A DNA stretch of 64,000 bases from Zerene cesonia (GCF_012273895.1 NW_024045131.1:2304741-2368740); one strand, 5' to 3'. Numbered from the stretch's first letter, positions 45,966 through 60,077 are shown. Notes: generated by a model not told the origin, from the sequence alone. Program-made: numbers and translations.

Positions 45966-48900
45966 CCAATGCAATTTAAAAAATATATATATTCACGTAA
46001 CTCAAAAATTCTCCTTCATCCATTAATAAATTCACGTTGAAAAAATAATTTCTCTACGATTTCGATATATGTATATAACATACTCGACGCAATAATGCTT
46101 TCTGCCCTGCACAGGAGCAATTACGAACAGGTTCCGCTTTAAATAAAATCGAAGGTTGACGCTTTATTGTTCAAATATCCATTATTTATCACTCGTACGC
46201 GTTTAAAGGCTGAGCGGGTGACCTAGGACACAGTTTTGTGCACTAGGTCCTGTCTGATTTTTATCTCTGATTTTAACATATAAATGCTCGCCGATACTAG
46301 ATTCTGAATATGATTTCCTCTATGTAGTAAAACCTTATTAATAAATAGAATTAATAATTTTACATCACTTACGATTAGAGTAGTAAAAAAGTAGGGTCTT
46401 TTTAATTGATCAGTGTTTCTTTGGCTTTATTACGTCAGAATATCTGGGTTAACCGATCTTCATGATTCTCTTTGATTCAAAACATTTTGATTGATTAATT
46501 GATTCTGATTATTTTTTATTTGGTCCCATCTAAATTTGATCTAGTTCTGACAATTAAAATGGTTTTCGCTAAAAAATTATTTTATAAATTCTGGGTTATA
46601 ATGTCCTGTAGTAATATATTGAAATGTCAAAAGTCGGACAATTAGCGTCAGCTGACGTCCCAAAAAACGAAAGTGGTTTTCAATTCGCATTCTTTTTGAG
46701 TTTGTTTCTCAATGACTCCGTAAGATTTCAACCGGTTTAAGGTAATTTTTCTTGTGTTTGATAAGGAACTGATGTCATTTGGTCCCATTGCAGAATCTGG
46801 TGTGGTATCACCCCCAGAGACGTCTATGACCCTTTTCGTAGGAAATAATTGTTGAAATGGTTGTTCAATATGATATACTACGAATAAGTTTTTAATGAGG
46901 ATGGAAAAATCGCCTCTAAAGCTATAATTATGTATGTTTCCAAAGATTAGATTGCCGTAAACATCTGTTTATGTTTTTAAAAACGATTCAATGATGAAAT
47001 TATATCGGGCCGGATATTACAAGCGGCATATGCACTTAGCGGAAATTGGACAAGTGACTCGCTTAACCTCCCTGTTTTATACGTGTGTTTGACGGAATTA
47101 AGCCAAGTTTTCGTACAAATATCGTAGAACAAGGAATATTCTGGAACCAGACGTTCGTACCGGCTCCCCCCGGGTTTAATAACATATTTCTATGCTATAT
47201 ACACTCACCATATAAGCTGGCTTTCTATTGTAATAGAATTTGTTAAATCTGTTAAATAGAACCAGAGATCACCCTACAATGTCACTAACTTTATATCTAA
47301 GTATACATTGCGTAGGTTGTTTATTAGAAGACTAGCTGTTTGTCCCGGTTCCGTCCGGTTTGACTGGACAAAAAAAAAGTGTTACCCATAAAAGATGTGT
47401 GTTTTTTTAAGTTCTAAATAATAATTGAATAACTATAATAACTAATGCTGTCTTTCACTTTTTGCCCTGATTTAGATAAAGCAGAATTATAATTATCTTA
47501 TTATTTAACATTCTACTGTCAAGAAGAAAAGTGTACTAACGTTAACAAAATCATTATATTCGTACCAAAATATATTGTTTTGTTATCAATAGATAGAGAG
47601 ATATCCTGCCAACAGAATGCATTTGAAGAACCATTTTTGCCTGTGTATATAGATAGTAGACAGAACTAACTATCGCTAGGTGTTGCTATAAACGCGAACC
47701 TGTAAACCGTTTACAATTCGACCAGGAAATAGGAGGGCGGAAAATGTTTCCTCGACCAATTCCACATCCCACTTCTATCAGGTATCATGAGCAATTATAA
47801 CCATAAAAAAAAACGAATGTTCATGAGTGGTATGCAGTGGTACGCTTACCATCAGGCGAACCACCTAATTTCCCGGTATGATATAAAAAACAGGAACTCC
47901 CACATGAGCCGTCATTTGAATTCAGCGCATTATATCCCTTTAAAAAAAAACGAAAGTTGGCTTACCATCCATCCATACCATGCGCTTACCTTCAGGCGAA
48001 CCAGCTTATTGCCCGGTATATAAAAAACAGAAACTCCCACATGAGCCATCATTTGAATACCTCATTTTTTGTGAACCTGACAGATTACCATTAAACGTCG
48101 ATAAGTCAATATCATTTCATATTCGGTTTACTTTCTCCTTCTTTCGCCGAACGAGATGTTTACACGCGTTCACTTTCCGCTCGATATTTTAACTATATAG
48201 AGAATAAAATGCTTATTATGAGCTTTCTAAATTATGCGAATGTATTAACTCGACTGTTTTTGAGTTACCGTTAGCGTGTTGCAGTACAGTTTTGTGTACG
48301 CCACAACCTTCTTAATTAATCGAGCAGTGATGGGTGGTTTAATCTCGAAACTAGCGTGGTAGCCCGCGCAGTCAAGGGAAATTCCCGTGGAGATGAGATA
48401 TTCCATCGCAGTATGTCATTCCATACTATCTCTAGACATAAAAACCATATAGAAACTAAGCGGCAGGATACTGCTGATTTGATGTTTTCTTTAAGAATTC
48501 CCGCCACCACGACTAAGATCGAGATTGACAACAGTGGAGCTTAGACTGTAGGTCACTGCCTAGGGTACTCTACCAGTGGGAGTCCGAGGTAACCCACGGT
48601 CTTTTCCCCAAAATCGACATACTTTAAGAAAAGTTTGACGATTCAAAGGCTGGGAGTACTAATAATCTCACATCTGTCACTGTTTTGCCCATCCTACTCT
48701 AGAAGCTTGGTACATTCTTGTAAGCTAAAGCAACACGCTCTACTGAAGATGGCTATCTCATTCAAAAACGCAGTGACCTTGGGCTTTCGGCATGACGTAA
48801 ATCCTTTTCGCATCTCTTTCATATGATGATTGCGGGCCAGTAGGTAATCAGCGGGTGGATTGGAATTTTTATTAGAATAATGTTTGAACTTCGTGGAAGT

Positions 48901-50861
48901 TATAACTTCCACGTATTAATCCTTATTGGAATATGTAATTTAATTTTGTACTATGCGGATACATATATTGAATAGATAGGTTGTAGGCGCCTAGCTTTTC
49001 GCCCGTGACTTTGCCCGCTTAGTAAAGGTTTTTTTCGCGTAGTAGATTTCCGGGACAAAAACTATCCTATATTTTTCCTCGGCTCAAAAACTGTCACTAT
49101 ACCAAATTTCATCCAGATCGGTTCAACGTTTTGGACGTGAAGTACCTAGACACAAACGAATTTGCTTTCGCGTTTATAATATTAGTAGCGATTACACGAC
49201 TGAAATTCTCCACTAGATTGTACTACTAAATATAGGTTCTTATATCCGTTTAAATAATAGTATCTTTTTAATTAGTATCTAATTAAGAGACATGTTGCCA
49301 GCTCTCATAACGATTCGGCAATGTTAAGTTTATTTTGTAAAAACACTGCATTTTATTCAAGGTAACACCTTGCAGCGCAATGACGTGGAAAATCTCGAAT
49401 AAACATAAAATGAAAACGTCGTAATTCATCTACATATATACAATACATCACAGACAAGATAAGAATTTACAAGTTGCCATGTAATATAAGTGTGGTTTTA
49501 ACGAACTGCGGTCACGATTTACAAATTCAGAAGAGAAGTAGATCGAAGTGTTATATAAATTTGTATAACATTTTGGGTTCGGTATCCAAAGGGTGAAAAC
49601 GGGAGTATATAATCTATGTATATAAAAGAAAGTGGTGCTAGTTGCATTATTTATAACTCAAGAATGGATTAGCCGATTTGGCTGAAAATTTGTGCAGAGA
49701 TAGCTTAGAACCGGGGAAGGGATATAGGATATAACAAACATTTTTATCACGGACATCCCACGGGAATGAGAACATGCGAGGAAAACCCCGGGTATATCTT
49801 TGCGCGTAGTCGCAGGAAAGCCGCGCAAAGCCGCGGGCGGAAAGCTAGTACATACATAACTAGGACTTCGCTCTCCGTCTCACCAGGTTTTAGCTTACAA
49901 ACTGTCATGTATTTGTGTTGCTGATATACCAACAATTAATAGAAAAAATCGAGGTTAAGCAATGTTTTGCGCGGTCATAAATTGGATTGATGTTCAAAGC
50001 TGTCTTTACCTCATTTGCATGGAACCCTTAGTACCGTAAGTCCGACTCACTCTTGACCGATTCTTAATATTTACCCAGCTACAATTGAGATAAAATCTAA
50101 ATTACGAGATACCCAAATTATACCTACATCAAAACGGTACATATGACGTAACTGATACAGTTAGATAGCTTCATAGACTTCTGTTGCAACGATAAAAAGT
50201 AAAGAAGAAATTCTGGTCACGTAACTCCCCAAAGGTCCCAACATTACTATTATATCGTGTTATTTAATATTCTACTATTTTATTATCATTAGTAGTTTCG
50301 CAGGTCACGCAAGGAACTTTATTATATTCCTTTTTTGTAACATTTTTGAAGCTTTACTATCATAATACATAAGCTTATAGTACTTAACACAGTATTATAT
50401 TCGTAAATAATATTTGTAAATTACCCTTTATGTTTTCACTATAATGAAATATATGAATCGCAAAAATTAATTATTAATTTGTTACTTGAATCGGGTACCC
50501 GAAAGCCCGTTTTTTATTCCTCACTCTTCCCAGTCCATTCCTTTGCTCCCGTCTTCATATCCCTTACGGTTTAAGAGCGGACAACGCATTCGCAAATTCT
50601 CTAGTTTTGCAAGTGTTCATGGGCGCTGACGACTGCTTACCTAGGCGACACACCAGCTCGGTATCCTGCTCTACCATAACACGACTGACTTATTGCTTAG
50701 TAAGCAAGAATGAAATATTTTTCTTGCTATGTTTAGTCCTTACGTATATGCACATATGCTCGTGTTATTTTTAAAAGAGTATCAAATTAAAGGCTAAATA
50801 TTTGTGCGTGTTGAAAAAATGCTATTCTTTAAACCATTTTCGCGAATGCTTCTGTTGTTGT

Positions 50862-51029
50862 CAGTGGCGTAGCTAGAGGGACAAGGTCTCTGGTGCATAG
50901 GGAAAGAATCGAGCCCTCCTCCCCTCTTTCCGCCTTCCTCCCCTCTTTCAAAGCAGAGGTTAGAGGGCCCCCTGAGCTCCGGGGCCCTGGTGCACTGCAC
51001 CACCTGGCCCTATGATAGCTACGCCACTG
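50862..51029. mobile_element. hAT-like MITE, 168 bp, with 8-bp target duplication
   Basis: Perfect 14-bp terminal inverted repeats cagtggcgtagcta, flanked on both sides by gttgttgt (50854-50861 and 51030-51037). CAG..G TIR plus 8-bp duplication is the hAT hallmark. Interior is GC/CT-rich with no coding capacity. Non-autonomous. Confidence 0.92.
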
Positions 51030-51637
51030 GTTGTTGTATATTTCTATCTCATAGACATTTTTTCTGCCTAAAGTAGAAAGAAAACCTTTCAACATTTCAC
51101 GGAAAATTGCCATGGATTTTACATGTAAACATTGTGTAAGGCTTATATGATTGTTTTGACGTGGGCATATCGATGTCCCCTAATTGATTAAGCTATTATC
51201 TTACTAGCTATTAGCCAAGGTCTAGAATTACAACCCGAAAAGGTTTCGGAGTGTTATCTGTCTAGTCAATAAGCAAGGCCCCTAATAGAACACGCCCTTA
51301 ATATAAATAGATCTAAAACCTTTATTCTTCGCAATTTTATATGTTGTCCTTAGTTAGATTCAATTTTTGGACGTTATGGGAAATCTCGACCGTTGATTTT
51401 ATTGATAAATCTAAAGAAGAATCCGTTATCAAACGTTTGTTCTTTTTAAAATTATTGAACTCGTACTTGGGTTGGTTTATTTTAAACGATTTGAGTCTGA
51501 AAAGTTAATAAGAGTTTTCATTTAGTGAATCAGTAGGTTGAATTTCATTTAGTGTTACTTTTAAGACCTTAGATTTTATATGGATGTAAAGGAAAGATAC
51601 GAGATAGGGCCGCTGTTGTGTCTGTCTTTATTACATA

Positions 51638-51847
51638 CTAGCTGCGCTCCGCGGTTTCACCGGCGTAAGTCCGTATCCCGAGGAATATTGGGATAAAAAG
51701 TTGCTTATATGTTATTCCAGTTGTCCAGCTCTCTACGTACCGAATTTCATTGCAATTGGTTAAGTAGTTTTTGCGTGAAAGAGCAACAAACACACACACA
51801 CATCCTTACAAAATAATATTAGTACTATTTAGAATTATAGTAGGATA
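51638..51847 (-). mobile_element. Helitron-like repeat, family C
   Basis: ctagctgcgctccgcggttt start, core aatttcattgcaattggtta, right end rearranged. Confidence 0.83.
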
Positions 51848-52409
51848 GGATTAGTAGGATAGGACGTGTCTGTCTTTATGACATATTAACGTTTCACCCC
51901 GGTTTTACTCATGCTGCCTATATAACCTACAGCACTCGTGTATCACATACATATTCAAATGTGAATTTTTGAAAATTGATACAGTTGTTCCAGAGATCAA
52001 CGCGTGCAATAAACAAACTCTTCAGCTATTAATTAATAATGTAGATAGATTAATATCTTCAGTTTAACTAATTGTTAAGCGACATATATAAATTTATCTA
52101 ACTTATCCTACCTTACGATACTTTGTTATCAAAGTCAAACAAGCGAATAAATTGTAAAAAAATCCAAGAGAATTACAAATTCTACAATCGCGTGTCTCCG
52201 GCAGTTATTCGCCTACAATTCAGGTTATAACTGATCATTATTCAATGAGTAATGTTAATTTTAAATAGAGGCGCGTGAGATGTGCTTTACATATATTATG
52301 AACGAATTTTCTATTGCTGCTAAGCGAGATGTACGGTACAGTTGAGTTTTATTCTTGTTAGTGAGAGTTTTGATGCAGGATTGACAATGGTTTGATTTTA
52401 TCTAATAGT

Positions 52410-52465
52410 CATCATCATCAGCCCATATATGTTTCCACTGCTGGGACACAGGCCTCCTATGAGGG
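52410..52465 (-). mobile_element. 5'-truncated SINE S1 with perfect 12-bp target duplication
   Basis: Only 56 bases of the 3' end remain (catcatcatcagcccatata ... ctatgagggt). ttatctaatagt stands on both sides (52398-52409 and 52466-52477). Confidence 0.93.
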
Positions 52466-52574
52466 TTATCTAATAGTGCTTGGAAGTAAATCTTTAGCAC
52501 GTGTATGCGTTTGTACAATTGCTTTAAAAAAAAAGGAATGCTACACGTGCAATGCGTTTTGTTTTATGTGTTTA

Positions 52575-52776
52575 CTAGCTGCGCCCCGCGGTTTCACCTG
52601 CGTAAGTCGTTATCCCGTAGGAATATTGGGATAAAAAGTAGCCTTTATGTTATTCCAATTGGCCAGCTGTTAACACACCAAATTTCATTGCAATCAGTTT
52701 AGGGCAGTTTTTGCGTGAAAGAGCAACAAACACACACACATCCTTACAAACTTTCGCATTTATAATATTAATAAGA
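52575..52776 (-). mobile_element. Helitron-like repeat, family C
   Basis: ctagctgcgccccgcggttt start to cgcatttataatattaataa; minus orientation. Confidence 0.87.
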
Positions 52777-55700
52777 TAGGATAGTAGGATGTAGATAGAA
52801 TTTTGAGCATTGTTTTTCAATGTCACGGCGATTTTCAAAATTGATTTAGATTGTTATAAATAGAAGTTCTGATGATAGAACATTTTCATCAATTTATTAT
52901 AGTTTATACCACATTAACTTCAACTAGCAACTAATGAACTGAAAAACTGTATCCTTTATTACTTTATAATATTCATGAATATGTTAGACGCAAATATTTT
53001 TTGCTTAGAATTGGTAAACAAAGAATCTTTATAGAATAGAATCATGTACAAAATCACAATTGTTATAATTACAATGTACTCCATCGAATTATCTCCGCTA
53101 CTCAGCCTTGAAACTATTTGCAAATGTATAACTTTCAGCTCTTATCACGCGACACAGCAATTACAATTTGTGATGTCATTACTTTCTTTGTATAGTTTTT
53201 CATTATTGCAATTGCCTTAAAAATTTGGAGGACGTTTAATTGCAGAAAAAGCCAAGGGCAGTTCGAAGGACCTCGGGTCCTTCGAGCTCGGGTCCTTCGT
53301 CCTTATGGGACCAAGATAGCTCTTTAGAATGATTATATAATCCTCATATATTTTATGTAATATCGTAGCTTCAAGCTATTTTACGCATTTTTTATCACTA
53401 TACTATACCAACCTTTCTAGCATCTTTTGTGAGAACACGAGCAATTTCTGATTTATTCTTTCTACATTATGTACCTCAATTTGACTTCCATTTGGCTGGG
53501 TGACAATACAAAAGTTAAGACATCTTTTACATTAAACATTTCCGCCACGAATAGTGCTTGTTTTTCTTAAATCAATTGCCAATAAATTAAATTATTCAAA
53601 ACATTGAAGTGCGAACGGAAGAGGCAATGAAACCTAAACGTATGCAATTATTTACAATACGGTAGGAATTTAATTTAAAGTTCCTATTTACCGGTCAATA
53701 AATACAACATTATCTAGAAGGAAAATGCCATTGCACAGAGGTCAGGAGAGGAGGTAAATCAAATAAAGGATCATTTACCTTCTAGGATTACGCAAAAATA
53801 ACTGTTTTACGAATGCCGAGAGCGTTTTAGTGAGCAAGTCGACGTTGCTATTATCTGTCATTTCGAGTCTGCGATAAGATCTCGTTTTATCTGTTATGTT
53901 GCTTATTTTGACACTATTTGTAACTGATAGGACATATGTATTGATCTCGAGCTCAACAGAGCGCTGGTTGTTATATCTTTATAAATGAAAAATGTATCGC
54001 CAAATTTGTTGATAAACGTAAACCTTGAGAACACCTCGACTAATCCTTATGCAGAGAAATAATAACGTAACACGGAAGAAGACGGGATGGATCGCTAGGT
54101 TTTTTTTATAATTGTTTTAAGTTGTTTTATAGAGCGTGTATGTGTTTTTAGGTGTTACTAGAGTGGGGAATATCTTTTAATAGACATTGATCCATAAGGT
54201 GTTATAAATAATATAACTATATCATTAAAAATAACTCAATATGTTATAAATTATGTCAGTATATAAAACATATAATCTAAACCTGCTTTACTAATAGACT
54301 AGATAATGATAATTCTAAATCAATACTGTCTAATTAAATCCGCATAAAAAACGATTAGTAAATTAAAAATTTTGTCGAGAACAGATTCTGTTAACAACAT
54401 GCAGCTACACGTTTGGAGTTATGTAGTCATGTGAATTTTAATGTCACAATTAATAATCGATGTTCGTATTTAACGTACTGCTCTTTTATTATCTGCTTTA
54501 GTCTAGTTTTAAACTAAATGCTGGTGAACAGAAGGCACTCCAATGTAGCTCAGTATAGTTAGATTTACATTTAAGATGATAGACAGAATAACATGAATTA
54601 ATTTTTTGTTGAAATACGTAGATTCCACTTGTAACCGTTTATAGTGTACTAGCTTTAGCCCGCGCCTTCGCACGCGTTCAATTCGCAGTAGTTTTATAGA
54701 TGTATTATATATAAACCTTCCTCTTGATTCACTCAGAAAACCCCATAAAAATCCGTTACGTAGTTTTAAATATTTAAGCATACATAGGGACATAGAGACA
54801 GAGAAAGCGACTTTGTTTCATACTATGTAGTGATAACAGATTATCGGCAAATGCGTAAGGATTGATTTAAATGTTTCATGTCTTTTACTTTCCATTTTAT
54901 GAATTTATAACCTTCGTCACTAAAATGCTCAACAGGCTGTATGCCTTCTCATGCGTTCTTTGATGCAACAATTGCATCAAATTCGTCTCTATAGTTTTTG
55001 TGTGATCCTCGTACAAATTAACAGATGTACATTTACAGTACATCTGTTCGCAGCAAGTGTTTACTACGTAATTGATTCTGAATGATTATGGAATTCGCAG
55101 TGAAATCGCGAGACATCGTGAGTCATGCGTGTGCGCACGCCATGCTGCTACTACACGCGTTTAGTCATTTCAAATTTAGCGGATATCCTTCGAAACGAAG
55201 GCATTGTTGGGTGACACACTGATGAAAGAATGACGGCGCTAAGTACGCGAACGTGGTGTGGTTTCTTATAGTCTTAAATGATTTTACCAATATATAAATT
55301 ATTTAGGATAAGTTATATAAATTTGTCTTTTACTTATTGCTTTTCGATCTTATCCTTCGATGTATATATATTATAGTATATACTACCGTCCACGGAAATA
55401 ATCTTTACTGATATTAGAAAGCTGAAGAGTTTGTTTGTATTTGTATGCTTGAACGCGCTAATCTCAAGAAATACTGGTCCGATTGGAACAGTTCTTTCCG
55501 TATTAGATACAGCCTTATACAACATATCATAAGCATAGCTAGTGATATAACTGACTTGATGGTGGGCCTAACGTTCGCATTATATAAATATGTGATAATA
55601 TAAATTACGGTATACGTTGCTGACGTCATAGAAGTATTATAGTCACTTCAATATTGGTAAAATATTATATCATAATATAATAATATACCTATTTGCTACA

Positions 55701-56224
55701 ATTTTTATTTTTAGGTATATATTATAGCTATATGTGTGAGCACATTTATAGGTTTTTAAACTGGCAAGAAAATAATAAAATATAACATCACTCGTCAGGG
55801 CGATTCTAAACGGTGTTATTATGTGATTCTACATCCCACCTTCTATATGCTACTAGAAAAGATGTACACTATTTTTTTTTAATAAAAGAAAGCGGACAAA
55901 CGAACAAGTGATTCGCCCGTTCTCGAGCGATCACCACTGCCCATGAGCCTTTACAAGAAATATCTATCTGGACATTATATTTCCAAATGTGGGATTCGAG
56001 CACGCTTCGGCAGGAATTGGGCCAGCTCGCACCGGGCACCACAACCTCTAATGCTACAGAATATTTGTGTGAAATAGTAGCATACAATCGCTACTGTATT
56101 TTGTACGATGTGTGCGGGAGCTGGAGACCCGTATGCTTTTTCTTACTATTTCCAATCCTTTTTTTTATTACCAACATAAACGAAGGACTTCGTGCCATAT
56201 CTCTTAAAGTCAGTAATTCATTTG

Positions 56225-56414
56225 CGTGGTTAACGCGTGAGCGTAGAACCGAGGGGTCCTGAGTTCGATTCCCGTTGGGGACGCACGAAAAAAAAAAGTC
56301 TCATCTGGCAGGACACAGAAAGCTGATCACCTACTTGTCCATAAAAAAATCGATCAGTGAAACAGATGTATATCATCTGCCCCATACCCCAGTAGGGGAC
56401 ACGGGACTTCACTT
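56225..56414 (+). mobile_element. tRNA-derived SINE (family S2), 5'-truncated
   Basis: Starts at gtggttaacgcgtgagcgta, missing the first bases of the head; box B gagttcgattccc; ends acgggacttcact. Confidence 0.92.
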
Positions 56415-57122
56415 TATGGCCCGCAAATAGCCTAACAGTTCTGCAAATGTTCATGAGCGGTGATAGCCCTTATCCACGTGTCCCGCCAGCTCCTTTGCCA
56501 ACTATAACATAAAATAAACTCAAGGAAACGACTCCTAAGTACTGGCTCTGTATGCAGAACAATTTTGTTCGACGAAGTGAACAAAAAGAGATTATTAAAG
56601 TCATGCAACTGTGAAAGAAACGCATTGTCGGCCAATACCTTGATATGTTATGTTGTTATATGGCAAACAGGATTACACATAATGCCCGTGTTCTTTACTC
56701 CAACTCGTGTGTGAAGGTCGACACTAAAAACTATATATAAATACAAACTAAAACGCTAATAACTGATCTGGATGAAATTTGTCACAAAGATAGTTTGAGA
56801 CGTGAAATAGTGGCATGCTACTGCGTAACAAACGTACACATATATCCATCCTCACGCACTTTCGCATTTATAATATTAGTAGGACCCTAAACACATGACT
56901 CATATATACAAATATATTTAATAGCAACACATTCACACAAAGTCATTTCTCATTCAACAGGCGATATTATTAAACAATATTTATTATTTATTAACCGACG
57001 ATTTAAATAGTCTCCATTGTTTTAGATATGGTTATGCTATTGTTTGGTAGTTGGTTGATACACGTCATTTGCCAAACTGATTTCATAGGCGTCCTTAACC
57101 AATGACCTCGTTATGTTAATAG

Positions 57123-57265
57123 CTAGTTGTTGCCCGCAGATTCGCCCGCGCGGTCTTATATTTTTTCATGGTACAAACTTTCAGCCCCTTTTTTATCCCC
57201 TTGGGGGTAGAATTTGTCGGAATCTTTTCTTAGCGGATGCCTACGTCATAAAATCTGTCTGCATT
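57123..57265 (-). mobile_element. CTAG-ended repeat, family J
   Basis: ctagttgttgcccgcagatt start, then ttttatccccttgggggtag and gatgcctacgtcataaaatc; minus-strand counterpart of the copy at 90-225. Confidence 0.72.
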
Positions 57266-57429
57266 TAGAAATTAAAGACTTTTTAACGTATTTAAACACA
57301 ATTTATTATATTTTAATTACCTGACGTTTCGTTAATAATATAATTAATAAATCGCGTTTTAAATCCCTTGTAAAGTTTTTAATATCTCAATTTATAATAC
57401 TCGAGTAAAATCAATCACAAGAATATACT

Positions 57430-58429
57430 NNNNNNNNNNNNNNNNNNNNNNNNNNNNNNNNNNNNNNNNNNNNNNNNNNNNNNNNNNNNNNNNNNNNNNN
57501 NNNNNNNNNNNNNNNNNNNNNNNNNNNNNNNNNNNNNNNNNNNNNNNNNNNNNNNNNNNNNNNNNNNNNNNNNNNNNNNNNNNNNNNNNNNNNNNNNNNN
57601 NNNNNNNNNNNNNNNNNNNNNNNNNNNNNNNNNNNNNNNNNNNNNNNNNNNNNNNNNNNNNNNNNNNNNNNNNNNNNNNNNNNNNNNNNNNNNNNNNNNN
57701 NNNNNNNNNNNNNNNNNNNNNNNNNNNNNNNNNNNNNNNNNNNNNNNNNNNNNNNNNNNNNNNNNNNNNNNNNNNNNNNNNNNNNNNNNNNNNNNNNNNN
57801 NNNNNNNNNNNNNNNNNNNNNNNNNNNNNNNNNNNNNNNNNNNNNNNNNNNNNNNNNNNNNNNNNNNNNNNNNNNNNNNNNNNNNNNNNNNNNNNNNNNN
57901 NNNNNNNNNNNNNNNNNNNNNNNNNNNNNNNNNNNNNNNNNNNNNNNNNNNNNNNNNNNNNNNNNNNNNNNNNNNNNNNNNNNNNNNNNNNNNNNNNNNN
58001 NNNNNNNNNNNNNNNNNNNNNNNNNNNNNNNNNNNNNNNNNNNNNNNNNNNNNNNNNNNNNNNNNNNNNNNNNNNNNNNNNNNNNNNNNNNNNNNNNNNN
58101 NNNNNNNNNNNNNNNNNNNNNNNNNNNNNNNNNNNNNNNNNNNNNNNNNNNNNNNNNNNNNNNNNNNNNNNNNNNNNNNNNNNNNNNNNNNNNNNNNNNN
58201 NNNNNNNNNNNNNNNNNNNNNNNNNNNNNNNNNNNNNNNNNNNNNNNNNNNNNNNNNNNNNNNNNNNNNNNNNNNNNNNNNNNNNNNNNNNNNNNNNNNN
58301 NNNNNNNNNNNNNNNNNNNNNNNNNNNNNNNNNNNNNNNNNNNNNNNNNNNNNNNNNNNNNNNNNNNNNNNNNNNNNNNNNNNNNNNNNNNNNNNNNNNN
58401 NNNNNNNNNNNNNNNNNNNNNNNNNNNNN
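57430..58429. other. Assembly gap (1000 N)
   Basis: Exactly 1000 N, flanked by AT-rich unique-looking sequence, upstream of the 58.9-kb exon. Size is probably a placeholder; an exon could be hidden here. Confidence 0.97.
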
Positions 58430-58696
58430 AATAAATGTTATTTGCAGTTAACAATTTTCTTTTTTCTTTATTACAATATTTATGGCAAGACTAGGTATAT
58501 ATAAAATGTGTACTACATAAAATGCCAAATTTCAGCCTGATCCGTACAGATGTCAGTCACCGACTGGTCACCTTTGAGTTAAATATACTATGTTAATTCC
58601 ATTTAAACTGTCTGTCAGTTTGTCGAAATTGATAATATATCGAAATTATTGGACGTTTCTACAAGTTAATTAACTTTTAATAGAAGAATCCTACTA

Positions 58697-58877
58697 TCCT
58701 ACTAATATTATAAATGCGAAAGTTTGTAAAGATGTGTGTGTATTTGTTGCTCTTTCTCGCAAAAACTAATGAATCGATTGCCATGAAATTTGGTACGTAG
58801 ACAGCTGGACAACTGGAATAACATATAAACTTTTTGAACAACAGACTTACGCGAGTGAAACCGCGGGGCGCAGCCAG
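58697..58877 (+). mobile_element. Helitron-like repeat, family C
   Basis: tcctactaatattataaatg to gaaaccgcggggcgcagcca, 70 bases before the small start-codon exon at 58949. Confidence 0.86.
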
Positions 58878-58948
58878 TTTTTTATATCTTCTGAGTACAA
58901 TGATTTTGTGTTCATAATTAATTAAATGTTGAATTTATTTTTTTACAG

Positions 58949-59003
58949 TAACAAATAAAATGACGACCATAGATGTAGTGAACGAGTTTTTAGATGACTT
59001 ACG
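58949..59003 (+). CDS. Small exon with start codon, unknown protein (coding 58960-59003)
   Basis: TTTTTTTACAG acceptor, eleven bases of UTR, then ATG encoding MTTIDVVNEFLDDL plus two bases of an Arg codon before a GTGAGT donor. Without splicing the frame stops at once (TGA), which supports a real donor. Phase 2 at its end matches both the 60.1-kb exon and the esterase exon. I do not recognise the peptide. Confidence 0.5.
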
Positions 59004-59167
59004 GTGAGTCGGCAATGTTTGTTAGCTACTAACGCTGCTTACCAAACGCTAACCAGCACTAACCACTAACGAAAGAAAGAAAAAAATGTAACACTAACCA
59101 TACTAATCTTAATATAAGCGTGTCTAACATTAAATACTCTTCACAATTAACCTAATACTTACATTCT

Positions 59168-59339
59168 CTCTATATAGATAAAATGCTCGTGTCAATGTTC
59201 GTTCCCATACGCCTCCGGAACGGCTGTACCGATGCTCATAAAATTTTGTGTGCATATCGGGGTAGCTCTGGAAATCGACCAAAATCTATTTTTCATTCCT
59301 CTAAGTGTAAAGCAGAACAGCGTTTGCCGGGTCAGCTAG
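59168..59339 (+). mobile_element. Helitron-like repeat, family D
   Basis: tctatatagataaaatgctc to gtttgccgggtcagctag then t, between the two small plus-strand exons. Confidence 0.87.
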
Positions 59340-60077
59340 TTATAGTATAAGATCATTTATCTGTAGAGTTTTTCGCCCGCGGCTTCGCTCGCGTTGATTA
59401 CGGAATTTTGTACATTTTTCCGTTTATTTCATTGCATTTTCATCTGGATTCATTATTAGTCTGGACCATTTTCCGGAGATGGTGCGTTGAAATAGATATA
59501 TATATATATATATATTCACAATTATAGATATGTATTATGTATTAGAAGTAATAATTCACACATATATTGTAATGATTCCTTCACGACATCATTTTGTACT
59601 GTTGTAATGCGATTCCGGAAATATATATCGCTTATAAAGTTACTGACTGTATTCGCGTTTCAATAACAGACTCTATTTATATTGTAATAAGAGCGTATAC
59701 AAACACATTTAGCGGCTATTGCCTCCGCGCTAAGTAAACAATCCATCATGTCACGTTTTTTTTCTTTCAGTTATGGTTGGTCTTGAAAATTCCACTCTTG
59801 CGTAAATTTTTGCGTAAGACAATATAGCTCAGTTTACGGGACTCTGTGTCAGTATCGGCTCGTCGTTCGATTTTCAATTCTATAGTCTTTTTTATTTTTT
59901 AAATTTAGAATCGGGAGCATTCGAATTTAAAATTCAATTTGAATTTAAATACGATAATTCCAGAATTTAAAAAATGAATGCTTATGCTGTCGGAAAATAA
60001 GTGCTAAATTCGAAATTTAAATCGTATACAATATTGTGTTAATCCCCGGAAACTAGTGATTCAATCAACCGTGCCAG

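Larger units (their letters stand above)
43220..58948. other. Long intron or intergenic stretch, no gene supported
   Basis: Either the first intron of the plus-strand gene or spacer. Contains family C, E, G and J repeats, a SINE S2, a hAT-like MITE, short inverted repeats (44087, 48892, 54959, 55020) and a 1000-N gap. No frame has domain motifs. Confidence 0.6.

Noticed and set aside
53256..53300. Direct repeat ctcgggtccttcg x2
   Set aside because: Two short copies only; no wider structure.
57411..58454. 347-codon open frame
   Set aside because: Almost entirely N.
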